Shown one piece after another: positions 36,202 to 37,637 of a stretch of DNA of 37,637 nt (within the stretch, counting starts at the first letter, position 1; each line of letters begins with the position of its first letter). Both the position numbers and the translations under genes were made by a program. Location of the stretch: NCBI GenBank assembly GCA_027449885.1, contig DAIDKS010000006.1, positions 1 to 37,637 of the forward strand, in the 5' to 3' direction. This stretch comes from Acidimicrobiaceae bacterium. Lineage in GTDB: Bacteria; Actinomycetota; Acidimicrobiia; Acidimicrobiales; RAAP-2. Under the pieces are notes generated by a model. It was not told the origin of the DNA. It did no database searches and saw nothing but the letters and a program-made list of their open reading frames with translations.

Positions 36202-37631
36202 GAGCCGACCGACCTCTCCCCCGAGGCGCGCAGGGCGGCGAGAACCGCCTCTTCCGAGGGCTCCGGGCAGTAGGGCAAGAGGTCGACGAGTGTGCGTGCG
36301 CTACGCAGCCCGGAGACCTTGAGCAAGACGCTGAGGGGCAGGTCAGCGCTCATGAGGGCGACCAGCCACGTCGAGCGCAGTCGCGCCGGGTCGATCTCGA
36401 CGCCGACGCCGAAGGCCGTACGTGCGGAACCGGTCACCGTCCCGCTGGCGTTGTGGCGATCCACCTTGGTGCCGTACAGCGGCTGGTCGGCCCTGCGGCC
36501 CTGCTCGCGGTGCAGAGCGATTGCCTCACGCAGCAGGTCGTCGTAGGGCGCGCGCACCACGACCCGGCGCGCTCGGGCGCCGGGCACGTCGACCACCAGC
36601 ACCTTCTCGCCGTCGAGGTCGACCTCGTGAACGCGCTCATCGCTGACCTCGCGCTGCTCCTGAGAGGAGAGCCCGGCCCCGAGGCCCAGCGCCACGAGCG
36701 AGGACATCCCCCGACGCGTCGCGGCGGTCGGCTGCAGGCGCGCCAGGCGCAGGTACGCCACGCACTCGGCGGCGCTGTAGGGGGGATTCACGGGGTGATA
36801 GGCGATGGACCCGGCGGGAAGGGGCGAGAGATTCCGCGTCGCCCGACGCACCAATGACCGCGCCGTTGCCCGACTCGAGTCCGGCGCGTTGGCGAGCGGT
36901 CCGGCGAGGTAGAGATCGATCAGCCCTGTCTCGAGGGTCTCGTCGACGCGAAGAACCTCGCCGCGGTGGAGCCGCTCGGGCCGCGTCGCCACCCACCGAC
37001 AGAAGCGAGCGATCACCCCCGCCTGGGTCTGGACCCAGGTCACGCTTGGCGGGCCGTAGGCGCGCAGCAGCGTGCGCGTGGCTCCCTCGACGAGCGACCA
37101 GTCGGTGTCGGAGAAGCGGTAGGGCCGGTAGGTGGCGGTCGCCTCCTCGATCGCCGGAAGGGGCGCCGCCAGTTCGTCGAGGGACTTCGCCGCCGGCCCC
37201 ACTTCAGCGAGGACCCGGGCTTCTTCACGCCGACGACGGGCCTCGCGTGCCTGGCGCAGCACCGCGGTGCGCGATGGCGTGCGGATCGAGGTCTCCGTGG
37301 TCCGACTCGGGCGGGCCGTCCGGGAGCTCACCTCGCCCCCCACCGGCTCGCCGTCGGACAGACTCCGCAAGGTCCGAGTGACTTCATGAAGCACGCTCAC
37401 TGTGCCGGCGTCGCCCTCTCGCGCACACCCAGCCACGAGTTCAGCGAGATCGAGGACATCCTCGACCAGGTTGCCCGTGACGTCGGTGAAGGTGCGCGGA
37501 GTGAGGACTCGCCCGCAGCGCCGGCTGGCAACCACCAGCGCCGTCAGGGGGCCGAGGCCGGCCACAGCATGCCAAAACGTTGTCGCACCGGCGGACGGAC
37601 GCTTGCTCGGGGTCGTAGTCCGCTGGGGCAT
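36198..37631 (-). CDS. Tyrosine-recombinase-like protein with degenerate active site
   Basis: 477 residues. The N-terminal 170 are poorly structured and Arg/Ala-rich. Residues about 180-290 look like a core-binding domain (WVQTQAGVIARFCRWVATRPERL ... LIDLYLAGPLANAPDSSRATARSLVRR). From about 300 the order follows the catalytic domain of phage integrases. However, the box I Arg (TGLRxxE) is Ser in GAGLSSQEQREV, the box II His (HxLRHT) is missing in DPARLRSTW though R419 remains, and the GH motif is GL (KVSGLRSARTL). Y454 is three residues late for the nucleophile. It is probably a DNA-binding partner rather than a recombinase. The ATG at 37631 is close to the window end. Confidence 0.6.
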   Translation of the reverse strand: MPQRTTTPSKRPSAGATTFWHAVAGLGPLTALVVASRRCGRVLTPRTFTDVTGNLVEDVLDLAELVAGCAREGDAGTVSVLHEVTRTLRSLSDGEPVGGEVSSRTARPSRTTETSIRTPSRTAVLRQAREARRRREEARVLAEVGPAAKSLDELAAPLPAIEEATATYRPYRFSDTDWSLVEGATRTLLRAYGPPSVTWVQTQAGVIARFCRWVATRPERLHRGEVLRVDETLETGLIDLYLAGPLANAPDSSRATARSLVRRATRNLSPLPAGSIAYHPVNPPYSAAECVAYLRLARLQPTAATRRGMSSLVALGLGAGLSSQEQREVSDERVHEVDLDGEKVLVVDVPGARARRVVVRAPYDDLLREAIALHREQGRRADQPLYGTKVDRHNASGTVTGSARTAFGVGVEIDPARLRSTWLVALMSADLPLSVLLKVSGLRSARTLVDLLPYCPEPSEEAVLAALRASGERSVGS

Positions 37632-37637
37632 GGCGCC

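Overview
High-GC, very compact bacterial DNA, almost certainly from an actinobacterium (Actinomycetota). The ribosomal and secretion cluster tRNA-Thr, tRNA-Met, rpmG, tRNA-Trp, secE, nusG, rplK, an MptB-type polyprenol-phosphomannose transferase, many start codons 6 nt behind a TANNNT promoter box (leaderless mRNAs) and the dnaX / SRP RNA / tRNA-Ser arrangement all fit. Acidimicrobiia is my best guess, by inference only.

Layout. 1-1.6 kb: translation/secretion cluster (minus). 1.6-10.1 kb: housekeeping and accessory genes (GNAT acetyltransferase, mptB-like, tRNA-Tyr, YajQ, GtrA, acyl-CoA thioesterase, DinB-like, citrate synthase, an unknown anchored protein, rmuC). 10.1-15.1 kb: phoU, aspartate pathway genes asd and lysC, two tandem cyclophilins and a glutamine-amidotransferase/S51-like protein. 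15.2-21.5 kb: an acyl-CoA carbon-assimilation block. 21.6-22.8 kb: a small membrane protein and an Rrf2 regulator fused to a second domain. 22.8-29.0 kb: a two-gene iron-sulfur/flavin redox operon divergent from a response regulator and sensor kinase. 29.0-34.3 kb: thiolase, SixA-like phosphatase, uppP, recR, dnaX, SRP RNA and tRNA-Ser. 34.3-37.6 kb: a mobile region directly behind tRNA-Ser, holding a DDE transposase translationally coupled to an integrase-like gene that lacks key catalytic residues.

How they work together. Thiolase (29.0 kb), 3-hydroxyacyl-CoA dehydrogenase, crotonyl-CoA carboxylase/reductase, an epimerase and an ethylmalonyl-CoA-mutase-type enzyme give most of the first half of the ethylmalonyl-CoA pathway, from acetyl-CoA towards methylsuccinyl-CoA. 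A propionyl-CoA-carboxylase-type beta subunit with a candidate epsilon subunit would handle the propionyl/methylmalonyl branch. The crotonase and the methylsuccinyl-CoA steps are not in the window.

The best candidates for undescribed biology are the NapH/NosR-like membrane ferredoxin paired with a ferredoxin-GltD-flavodoxin fusion and a divergent two-component system, and the transposase plus degenerate-integrase pair next to tRNA-Ser. No rRNA, CRISPR array or prophage structural gene is visible.
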